64,000 nucleotides of DNA. Origin: Bryopsis sp. KO-2023. Lineage: Eukaryota; Chlorophyta; Ulvophyceae; Bryopsidales; Bryopsidaceae. The stretch is taken from positions 5,084,001-5,148,000 of the forward strand of contig BSYQ01000009.1 in the NCBI GenBank assembly GCA_030272585.1, in the 5' to 3' direction. Each line of letters begins with the position of its first letter. The stretch's first letter is position 1. The notes under the pieces are model-generated. The model was not told the DNA's origin. It did no database searches and saw only the letters and a program-made list of their open reading frames with translations. The position numbers and the translations under genes are program-made. Below are positions 41,101 through 45,794 of this stretch, piece by piece.

Positions 41101-42145
41101 CGTGTCGCTAATCGAACAGCTCCGATTTCCCTGCAGAAAATCCGCGCGCCACAATAAGCAGTGCGACTCCACTTCCCACACGATAGGATGCTTGCCAAAG
41201 CTCCGAAACCAAGTTGTTAGACTTGGGGGTGCAAGTCTAAGAAGAGCTAAAAACTAAAAACTTATGAGTCCATGACCTTGAAGCCCATTAATACCATGAC
41301 CCCCAAGGATCCTAGCGTCCCCGCATGGTACCTAGGACAACCATCCTAGGTGGGCACCCGACATAGGTCTAGTCATCATGACTAGACCTGACTCACATGT
41401 CCACGTCAGCATGACTACGCATGACTGTACATGACTGTACATGACTGGACCTGACTGGATGTAGCTCTTAACATCCCTAACACAAATCATCAGGTTCCAA
41501 ACCTGTTTCTGACTCACAGTCCAGCCCACAGAAGTTCTGACCTCCCCTCTGCTGCCTGTCTCCCTCACACCGAATCTCCCCTGTCCGCTGACGCTTCATG
41601 CGTAGCCCATGCATCGCATTCATCCCCAGTTCATCCATCTCCGTCCCAGAACATTCGACAAAAGGAGGCAAACCATTACACCGCACATCATCCGTCGAAT
41701 GCCGCAGGTCACTGGGCTGTGGCAACGCTCCCGAATCCTCCTGAAACCCTTGCAGTAACTCACTCTCTTCAAAAACAACCTTGACCCCCGGCAGCACCCT
41801 CAACTCAGCCAGGCAAAGGCGACTCGTTAACATTCTGGCGCGAGGCCCTGGGTTATAAATACAGATACGAACACGACCCTCCTTCCCAATAGTCGGCGCA
41901 TGGATAAGGCCGAGCGGTTGGCCGATTGGGAGTAGGCCAGCCAAACCCTGTCCACGAATACGAATAGGAGGACAAATAGTAACGGTTTGATACGGCCCCA
42001 CCACACTCGAACTGCCAAGCGGAATACGAACTCCATGCTCCCCACGGTGTAAATAGAGAGGTCGGTGACGCTTCCCACTCATCCCTCTGGAAATGACGAC
42101 CGTCGATATTTGTTTGAGCGGTTCAACGGCGACCGCTAACACCAG
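23156..42145 (-). CDS. pol: Pol of retrotransposon 2, in three pieces
   Basis: Pieces in reading order are 42145-41483, 26798-26145 and 25672-23156, separated by the chromovirus dimer and by the MITE. Each junction falls so that removing the insert plus one target copy keeps frame (221 + 218 + 838 codons, about 1277 aa). The first piece holds a domain with dUTPase-like features and then a long Ser/Gly/Cys-rich linker. The last piece has reverse transcriptase (FVDDILIGG near 25211-25228), RNase H (HTDWSGQGAG near 24785), an integrase HHCC finger, and a D-D-35-E core (IVCDGASYF to GLIERF). As it stands the gene is broken twice. Confidence 0.88.
25681..26144. mobile_element. Non-autonomous hAT-type MITE in retrotransposon 2 pol
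   Basis: 464 bp with a 14-bp terminal inverted repeat CAGAGATAGGACTT and a perfect 8-bp target duplication GCTGCCAT (25673-25680 and 26145-26152), both diagnostic of hAT. The body is full of GGTACGG/GTTACGG/CCGTAACC short repeats like those of the large hAT element, but the ends differ, so it belongs to another family. It contains a tRNA-like segment. Confidence 0.93.
25853..25925 (+). other. Degenerate tRNA-like sequence inside the MITE
   Basis: An A-box-like TAGCGTGGTTCAGTGC (from 25855) and a perfect B box GGTTCGAATCC (25903-25913) are at tRNA spacing, with a possible anticodon loop CTGCAGT. Acceptor, anticodon and T stems no longer pair well, so this is a tRNA or SINE relic carrying Pol III promoter boxes rather than a working tRNA. 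Confidence 0.6.
26804..27071 (-). repeat. Left LTR of chromovirus 2 dimer
   Basis: 268 bp, TGTTAGACTTGGG to CATCCCTAACA. It contains an inverted repeat TCTAGTCAT/ATGACTAGA and ATGACTGTAC repeats. Preceded by target copy CAAAT. Confidence 0.96.
27072..27083 (-). promoter_or_regulatory. Polypurine tract, chromovirus 2 copy 1
   Basis: Minus strand GGGGGGGAGGAA abuts the LTR. The same tract is at 34279-34290 for copy 2. Confidence 0.85.
27576..32792 (-). CDS. gag-pol: Gag-Pol polyprotein of chromovirus 2, copy 1
   Basis: 1738 aa in one frame, so Gag and Pol are made together without frameshifting. The start MSRPDPSGEED follows a 1.2-kb leader. In order: Gag; a zinc knuckle of unusual spacing (CFRCGASYSPGHVC, about residue 283-297); acidic linker; aspartic protease DSGA at about 572; reverse transcriptase YLDD at about 932; RNase H DAS at about 1080; integrase with HHCC finger and D-D-35-E core (SDRD to QTEA, about 1410-1447); chromodomain at about 1650-1715; basic tail. 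No stops. Compared with copy 2 it has one extra Leu in the integrase region (LLLP against LLP). Confidence 0.95.
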   Translation of the reverse strand: MSRPDPSGEEDITALTVEELQNRIALMQSEHQAFRQEVDDREREREVATKKGSTSVGSGSKKSSTAKPDKFDGQCPWKEHKVILEIFWIAEGVPREEWGRIGPTFLGPKGIKHLIARVGEEKISGGNLTWQEMCVAMDDGSFGELTTEYAVTQKLSTFKDHINRRCNTGEYVRQMDTYFTLRKTKIDSISKGVSHDERYPVLEKGAKEKEESTVGSKRSRKEEKGKVYPVNRKKNRMMPSFSPRFGGSSQQTRKSKVGKTSFPAGLSQKEWERRKAANLCFRCGASYSPGHVCDTGKVRKSLACFGKELPSIEVLASGLSRKEVSKNSDPKDVIFDPMDTDITEPENKSDISVENDPDQVMSVDRNDDSIRCGEVDLDVDPIGDAQDPMPSKEEKVPENDCISGMQLLKSELHRLQNASREFTFDSSTNDERFAICEKFCTGQEFLASSVAGHHVWMDPGRKNLNEFLKHYFACKKESPSSTSCCLLIPHNMAVRQKEINQMRLIAQYRKGAKLFALSSGKAPGLLWPVDIYYDPPTAELPGNSIPGEDCNLRMSMSFKGLISGSPGQILLDSGAAGYAYISKHFCESTGLSYRCKQGTKIEMADGTPLDIVGITSINLRLQGLRMKIECQVITAKHFDLYLGDVWLCNHRVLMNFSTGSASVLTTRGNRLTIRPNLVVRAPSPPNARINPLLSIAQARRQLRNKEICPFLVIVREVPNPLEGEESGVPELPKNPPVSSYQTELESLLDEYKDRFSDELAECPPSREEDAAIDLVPGAKPVHRPMFRYTPGERKEIEEQVSDMLQKGLIKPSCSPWGAPILFVPKPDGTRRMCIDYRGLNKLTIRNQYPLPRIDDLLDQLQASKYFSALDLKAGYWQLRVKESDQPKTAFKTPFGLYEYKVLPMGLTNAPAIFQTWMNRVFSGMIGKSVLIYLDDILVFSKTPEEHVQHLRAVMKRLREHKMLLKRSKCDFFKKELHYLGFVINQDGISADKRKTEKVVEWPVPKNVAELRSFLGLSNYFRRFVQGYSKLVAPLTNLLRKGKEWSWTEDCQRGFDGVKENLTHAPCLAMPNFEKDFEVVADASDYAIGAILLQEGHPIAFESRKLSGAQLNWSIGDKEMFAVVHALKLWRCYLDVRVFKVVCDHQPNTYFHSQETLSRRSARWLEVLQGFRFEWEYRPGRTNVADPLSRYPSYSQQIGILSELGGGQKRPTWNGDPSSPRPGTSMLKERLTEGITRDEWFETEDVAASGCQKHSGLWWNGARVVVPNWDNLREDILHDSHASVYAGHFGIRKTQRTVLKYFWWPGVEGDIANFVKGCDACQRNKHRRGKVPGPLQPLRIPDGRWESVSMDLITDLPKSGAEAFDAILVFVDRLTKMVRCVPTHTTCDAVQTAKLFVTEVFRLHGLPKHLVSDRDPRWTSKFFRELCKTLGVTQALSTAFHPQSDGQTEAINRILEDTLRHFVGPRQRDWSDLLLPVVEFALNNSKSMATGETPFFLNYGRDPWTPLTVQLPSKTSNVMGPGGLSRQRTQIGVPAVKKMTEDIREAIVKAKRCLESAQQRMKTYADVRRCPVDVQVGDMVLLDARHIKLKHPGSRKLLPRWLGPFRVLEGVQKRKPMAEQVAFRLELPDSLPIHPVFHASLLKRYWSHGKTQPPPPPVDIQEELEYEVEDLLDYREVKVGRRVVPQYLVKWTGYSHEHNSWEPEANLENARELVEQYQKRKKSTLIPPIPVRRSRRLRS
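33996..34007 (-). promoter_or_regulatory. Primer-binding site, chromovirus 2 copy 1
   Basis: Minus strand TGGTTTCGGAGC, three bases after the middle LTR. The same 12-mer as in the other LTR families here. Confidence 0.85.
34011..34278 (-). repeat. Middle, shared LTR of chromovirus 2 dimer
   Basis: 268 bp. It serves as 5' LTR of copy 1 and 3' LTR of copy 2, with a PBS on one side, a polypurine tract on the other, and no target duplication. Confidence 0.95.
34783..39996 (-). CDS. gag-pol: Gag-Pol polyprotein of chromovirus 2, copy 2
   Basis: 1737 aa, one residue shorter than copy 1 and otherwise the same wherever I compared. It has the same domain order (Gag, knuckle, protease DSGA, RT YLDD, RNase H, integrase, chromodomain) in one open frame. 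It lies between the middle and right LTRs and reads leftwards. Intact frames in both copies point to a recent event. Confidence 0.95.
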   Translation of the reverse strand: MSRPDPSGEEDITALTVEELQNRIALMQSEHQAFRQEVDDREREREVATKKGSTSVGSGSKKSSTAKPDKFDGQCPWKEHKVILEIFWIAEGVPREEWGRIGPTFLGPKGIKHLIARVGEEKISGGNLTWQEMCVAMDDGSFGELTTEYAVTQKLSTFKDHINRRCNTGEYVRQMDTYFTLRKTKIDSISKGVSHDERYPVLEKGAKEKEESTVGSKRSRKEEKGKVYPVNRKKNRMMPSFSPRFGGSSQQTRKSKVGKTSFPAGLSQKEWERRKAANLCFRCGASYSPGHVCDTGKVRKSLACFGKELPSIEVLASGLSRKEVSKNSDPKDVIFDPMDTDITEPENKSDISVENDPDQVMSVDRNDDSIRCGEVDLDVDPIGDAQDPMPSKEEKVPENDCISGMQLLKSELHRLQNASREFTFDSSTNDERFAICEKFCTGQEFLASSVAGHHVWMDPGRKNLNEFLKHYFACKKESPSSTSCCLLIPHNMAVRQKEINQMRLIAQYRKGAKLFALSSGKAPGLLWPVDIYYDPPTAELPGNSIPGEDCNLRMSMSFKGLISGSPGQILLDSGAAGYAYISKHFCESTGLSYRCKQGTKIEMADGTPLDIVGITSINLRLQGLRMKIECQVITAKHFDLYLGDVWLCNHRVLMNFSTGSASVLTTRGNRLTIRPNLVVRAPSPPNARINPLLSIAQARRQLRNKEICPFLVIVREVPNPLEGEESGVPELPKNPPVSSYQTELESLLDEYKDRFSDELAECPPSREEDAAIDLVPGAKPVHRPMFRYTPGERKEIEEQVSDMLQKGLIKPSCSPWGAPILFVPKPDGTRRMCIDYRGLNKLTIRNQYPLPRIDDLLDQLQASKYFSALDLKAGYWQLRVKESDQPKTAFKTPFGLYEYKVLPMGLTNAPAIFQTWMNRVFSGMIGKSVLIYLDDILVFSKTPEEHVQHLRAVMKRLREHKMLLKRSKCDFFKKELHYLGFVINQDGISADKRKTEKVVEWPVPKNVAELRSFLGLSNYFRRFVQGYSKLVAPLTNLLRKGKEWSWTEDCQRGFDGVKENLTHAPCLAMPNFEKDFEVVADASDYAIGAILLQEGHPIAFESRKLSGAQLNWSIGDKEMFAVVHALKLWRCYLDVRVFKVVCDHQPNTYFHSQETLSRRSARWLEVLQGFRFEWEYRPGRTNVADPLSRYPSYSQQIGILSELGGGQKRPTWNGDPSSPRPGTSMLKERLTEGITRDEWFETEDVAASGCQKHSGLWWNGARVVVPNWDNLREDILHDSHASVYAGHFGIRKTQRTVLKYFWWPGVEGDIANFVKGCDACQRNKHRRGKVPGPLQPLRIPDGRWESVSMDLITDLPKSGAEAFDAILVFVDRLTKMVRCVPTHTTCDAVQTAKLFVTEVFRLHGLPKHLVSDRDPRWTSKFFRELCKTLGVTQALSTAFHPQSDGQTEAINRILEDTLRHFVGPRQRDWSDLLPVVEFALNNSKSMATGETPFFLNYGRDPWTPLTVQLPSKTSNVMGPGGLSRQRTQIGVPAVKKMTEDIREAIVKAKRCLESAQQRMKTYADVRRCPVDVQVGDMVLLDARHIKLKHPGSRKLLPRWLGPFRVLEGVQKRKPMAEQVAFRLELPDSLPIHPVFHASLLKRYWSHGKTQPPPPPVDIQEELEYEVEDLLDYREVKVGRRVVPQYLVKWTGYSHEHNSWEPEANLENARELVEQYQKRKKSTLIPPIPVRRSRRLRS
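41200..41211 (-). promoter_or_regulatory. Primer-binding site, chromovirus 2 copy 2
   Basis: Minus strand TGGTTTCGGAGC, three bases after the right LTR. Confidence 0.85.
41215..41482 (-). repeat. Right LTR of chromovirus 2 dimer
   Basis: 268 bp, followed by the second target copy CAAAT (41483-41487) and then retrotransposon 2 pol sequence. Confidence 0.96.
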
Positions 42146-43494
42146 TTTTTTTGTTCCTCCCCCTTCTCTGTAGCGAACACCGCCTGGCAAGGAATACACC
42201 GGCCACGATCATCCTTTAATACGTCCCGCTGACAATCGATACTGACGGCGAGACTATGTAAAGCAGGAAGTCCAAGGATAATTCCCCCCGAGTGCTCGGT
42301 TACCAAAAACTCCTCCCTCGCCGAGTGCCACGGACCGACTTCCACTCCCAACATCGCGACACCAGCAACCCGATCCTTTGAACCGTTAAACCCTGTCACA
42401 CTTGGTATAGCACTGTGTGACAGGAGGATATTATGCTTTCTCGCCAGCGCGAGAGGTAGTATATTCACGGCGGAACCACTGTCCACCAATGCGAACTCGG
42501 TTTTCGGTAAACCCTCCAGCTTTGTCTTCACTTTCAGCTGCTTACGGACCGCAGGGGTCGTGACAGGAGGGGGAAGCGTTTCGCCTTGTTGGAGCTGTTG
42601 TCGAAGAGCCTCACAGAGAGCTTGTACGGCGTTGGAACCTCCAGTTTCGTGTGTTCCCAGTTCGACTCCTCTTGGGTGCGTTGTGTCGGTGGGTTCCTTA
42701 GCTTTGCGAGCTGGGCAGTTGCGAAACATATGCCCCAGCTTTCGGCAATAGTGGCAGCGAATCGGCGTCCTCCAATTGCGAGAGGGAAGTCCAGTAGGTT
42801 CCGTACGACCTGCTGCAAACGCTTGCGCCTCCTGTGGCTCGGACTGAAGCTTATCATCCAGAACATCGGCGAGTTGCGTGAGGTGGTCGACCAAGTGGGA
42901 TAGATCTCCTTCCGAGGGGGTCAGTGTCGAAGTGGGTGCTGAGTCTGAAGCACGCGCCTCGTCGGCCGCCATGACGTAGATCTTATGAGTCGGGTTCTTT
43001 TTTCCTTTCACGAAAGCTGCGAACTTTTGCCCCAACGTTCGTAAACGCTGTACCCCATGAAGACCGTAGCTCAGAAGGACTCCCAACGCCAACACGTACC
43101 CAGTAAGACTGGTTTGCGGGTCGAGCTGAGTGACACGAGTCACCTGGCGATAGATGCGCTCACACCAAATGATCAGCTCGTAAACGCCAGAGCGCTTGAT
43201 CGCGGTTTCGTCGTTCAGCTGCACCCCCTCCGCGGGTTTTCCTTTTTGTTCCACCTGACCCTGTAACCCCACTTTGTCCTCTCTCACTTCCATTCGGTCC
43301 GACAGTCCTGGTATATACTCTCCCTTTTCCGCTCGTGCCCGTAACACTTCGTATCGAAGAATACACGCCATATCTTTTTCAAACTGGGTAGTGTCCGCCC
43401 TTCCTGAGAAGAAGGCTTGAACCGATTGTGTTCCGATTATCAAAAACAGAAAAAACAATTTTACAGCCAACCGACTGGCTGGCTCCGAAACCAT
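42136..43494 (-). CDS. gag: Gag-protease of retrotransposon 2, with a membrane-type N terminus
   Basis: 452 aa. The first ATG is formed by the last base of the LTR (43494) and the first two bases of the PBS, so the leader within the body is absent. The N terminus looks like a signal peptide or anchor (hydrophobic 9-27, then VQA before FFSG), and a second hydrophobic stretch lies at 129-148. A CCHC knuckle is at 247-260 (CX2CX4HX4C). An aspartic protease follows, with DSGS at 338-341 and a flap-side ILGLPAL further on. The frame stops at 42136, ten bases after a slippery heptamer leading into pol. Protease fused to Gag upstream of the shift is not the commonest Ty3 layout, and membrane segments in Gag are unusual. 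Confidence 0.85.
   Translation of the reverse strand: MVSEPASRLAVKLFFLFLIIGTQSVQAFFSGRADTTQFEKDMACILRYEVLRARAEKGEYIPGLSDRMEVREDKVGLQGQVEQKGKPAEGVQLNDETAIKRSGVYELIIWCERIYRQVTRVTQLDPQTSLTGYVLALGVLLSYGLHGVQRLRTLGQKFAAFVKGKKNPTHKIYVMAADEARASDSAPTSTLTPSEGDLSHLVDHLTQLADVLDDKLQSEPQEAQAFAAGRTEPTGLPSRNWRTPIRCHYCRKLGHMFRNCPARKAKEPTDTTHPRGVELGTHETGGSNAVQALCEALRQQLQQGETLPPPVTTPAVRKQLKVKTKLEGLPKTEFALVDSGSAVNILPLALARKHNILLSHSAIPSVTGFNGSKDRVAGVAMLGVEVGPWHSAREEFLVTEHSGGIILGLPALHSLAVSIDCQRDVLKDDRGRCIPCQAVFATEKGEEQKNWC
42145..42151 (-). promoter_or_regulatory. -1 ribosomal frameshift site (A AAA AAC) in retrotransposon 2
   Basis: In the gag frame the minus strand reads CAA AAA AAC TGG TGT TAG, a canonical X XXY YYZ site three codons from the stop. 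Pol is open in the -1 frame from this point. Confidence 0.85.
43482..43493 (-). promoter_or_regulatory. Primer-binding site of retrotransposon 2, overlapping the gag start codon
   Basis: Minus strand TGGTTTCGGAGC directly abuts the LTR (ending ...CAACA). LTR A plus PBS TG make the gag ATG, so the first codons of gag are encoded by the PBS. Confidence 0.85.
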
Positions 43495-43687
43495 GTTGAA
43501 TACACTCGTTCGCAACAGCGATACCGAGTGGTGAAACGGCCGCCAAAGAACGCTTTACAAAATGTAAGCAAAATAAACGACCATACACCCAACCACCTTC
43601 TTCCTTAAATCTCTTCCTTTTCCTCCGAGTCTTCCCAACTAAACCCCATGACCGACTCAGTTCTGATCCCGTTTACTGTATTCCACA
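43494..43687 (-). repeat. 5' LTR of retrotransposon 2
   Basis: 194 bp, same length and apparently the same sequence as 22928-23121. The flank begins AAATAAAT. Confidence 0.93.
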
Positions 43688-45794
43688 AAATAAATAAATA
43701 AATTTATAAATATAGAAGTAATCATATGATTGAAATTTGTTTTAGACACAAGGCCAAAAGGCCGAGTGCAGCCCGTTCACCAACATGACAAAAAAAAACG
43801 ACCGAATTTTTTAATTTGCAATAGGCAAACTTGCCCAAAGAAGGCCGTCCGCAACGAGGTGATTTATGTTAAAATAACACTATATACATTCAGTCCGGAA
43901 GGAAGTGGATCTTGAAAAAAAAGTGAAAAAAAAAATAAATCACGTGATCATTTGAGAAAGAAAAAATCCAGAAAAAAAAATCCAATTGAGCTCAAGACAA
44001 AAAAAAAACAAAAAAAACATCCTGGTGCCACACTTTCACGTCTTGGGTTTGGATCACTCTCAATCTGTCTAAAAATAGCTTCAACGACACTACAAGCAGC
44101 ACAGGAAAAAAATAAATTATGCAATTCAAACGCCTTCAGACTTCCCCCTTTCAGAGAAAATAGTGGAAAAGCCATTTTTTGGCCGAAAAAAATAATGACA
44201 CCAGTCCAATCGAAATTGATTCGAAAACAATACATTGGGCTCATCTAATAAGGAACTCCAGCAAAGCCTGACGGATTCTTTTCAATATTTTTCAGAAATT
44301 TTAAAAAATAAATAAATAAATTCCCTCCCCACCACCTCTCGTCTGAAAAAAAAAACCCTGAAAAATATTATTATGGAAGAGACTTTTGTGTGATGCAATG
44401 CATGGATGAAGCTCGAAAATAACACAAAAAATTAAAAGAAAAAAAGAAATCGTCGTTTCAAAAACCAAGATCATGCAACACCGCAACACCCCCAGCAAAA
44501 TAAATTCCAAAAAGAATGGAGCCGTTTTCTATTGGTGGTGGTTGACCGATCAATTGTATTTCTATGGCAGCGATTTCTCAACAGACAATGCAAACGCAGA
44601 ACGAACTTCAAGGAGCAGATTTCGTTCACTCAATCAAATATCACCACCACTGCAAAGAAGCTTTGCCAACCTATGTGCAGGAAACAACTCCATTCCACAG
44701 CGAAGGACCACCTCGCCTGTGAAAATATCAATCATATCAACATTTTGCATGCTTCGCGTCAGACTCGCAAATGCGTGATCATGATTTGATTTGACATCGC
44801 CACATCGCGTCCCAAAAGTACGGCTACCAGTCGGTCGGCGGCAAAATTCAGCATTTGGTGGTAAAATTAAGTTTTTGCCGTTTTGACCGACATCGTGCAT
44901 CCCCAGTCAGCCCGAGATTCTTTGGGTGTGGGCGATGGGAGTGGGTTTTGTCGGGGAGGAAAGGAGTTGAAAAGGGAAAGCATGGAATGGAACCGCAAAA
45001 AAAAAACCCATGCCTAAAGGCCCCATCATTTAAGAATTATGTTGTATATGGCTTGTTCGAACTCTGTCAAAAAAAGAATTTACAATCCACTAAGGGACAA
45101 AATCAACTCGGCTTCCTTCCTTTTTATTATGCTCCTAACCCGATACACAGATATACAGAACAACTAAATCCGATTGCAACTAACAACTTCGTAGATTCAA
45201 TAATTAAAAAAAAACAAAAAAAAAACATTCCTCCCCGCCCCCCCTCCACCCCAACATTCCACCAATCATATTTTGTTGATGCCAGAACCCATCCCCCCGA
45301 AATCCAAACTGCAAATAAAACATGGCTTTCACTTAGGAACTGCAACCCAAGCGGTCTCCTCAGCCACTTTCCCCCTATTCAAAATGAATCTCAACATACC
45401 ATCATGCCCATCCAGGAATATTGCACACACACACATCTAGCTATGAGCTTTTTTATGAATTACAGTTGGGGGAATACTTTGCCTTGGATTTTTCAACAAT
45501 TAGGGATCCAGCATTAATATGTACAAGACAAAAATTTCAAAACAAACACATCTTTCTTAATTTGTTTTGACAACCATGAGCTGCCACTTCAGTGAATATA
45601 ACTCCAGCCGACAGCAAACCCCCTGAAAAATACGGGTTTCAGTGAAATCCACCCTTGCTGGAGGTGTTCCACCCCCTGTTTCAGAAACATAGCAAAACGT
45701 TTGGACGCCCCCTTCACTCAGTCAAATCCTCATCACTGCAAAAATTGCTGTCCTCCAGAGGAGCGGGGAGGGTCAGTTCTTGGTAGTTATTCAT
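43688..45794. other. Intergenic A/T-rich DNA downstream of the pseudokinase-like gene
   Basis: Poly-A and poly-C tracts and short frames only. A minus-strand stretch near 44040-44110 (after a TTGTAG acceptor-like site) and one near 44640-44790 are open, but I could not tie either to a gene. The right part should contain the 3' UTR of the next gene. Confidence 0.45.

Larger units (their letters stand above)
26804..41482 (-). mobile_element. Tandem dimer of chromovirus 2 (LTR-body-LTR-body-LTR)
   Basis: Three 268-bp LTRs (26804-27071, 34011-34278, 41215-41482) alternate with two bodies of 6939 and 6936 bp in the same minus orientation. Only the outer borders have a target duplication (CAAAT at 26799-26803 and 41483-41487), so the dimer behaves as one insertion. 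The bodies appear identical except for a 3-bp AAT unit near 28373-28378. Each body has a PBS, a single-frame gag-pol polyprotein and a polypurine tract. Confidence 0.96.
22928..43687 (-). mobile_element. Ty3-like LTR retrotransposon 2 (194-bp LTRs), carrying two nested insertions
   Basis: Two 194-bp LTRs (22928-23121 and 43494-43687) look identical. Flanks share AAAT in an A/T-rich site, so the target copy is probably 4-5 bp. The element reads leftwards: PBS 43482-43493, gag-protease, -1 frameshift, pol. Without the nested MITE (464 bp plus 8-bp target) and the nested chromovirus dimer (14679 bp plus 5-bp target) it is 5604 bp and its two frames are fully open. There is no chromodomain. The RT (FVDDIL) and an integrase tail ending HxxxLxxFF set it apart from the chromoviruses here and resemble the fragment at 53489-54788. 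Confidence 0.93.

Noticed and set aside
43495..43515. A longer gag start beginning in the LTR (TTG codon)
   Set aside because: No ATG there; the first ATG is at the LTR/PBS junction.
44634..44900. Minus-strand frame of 88 codons as a possible exon
   Set aside because: No family match and no consistent splice partners nearby.
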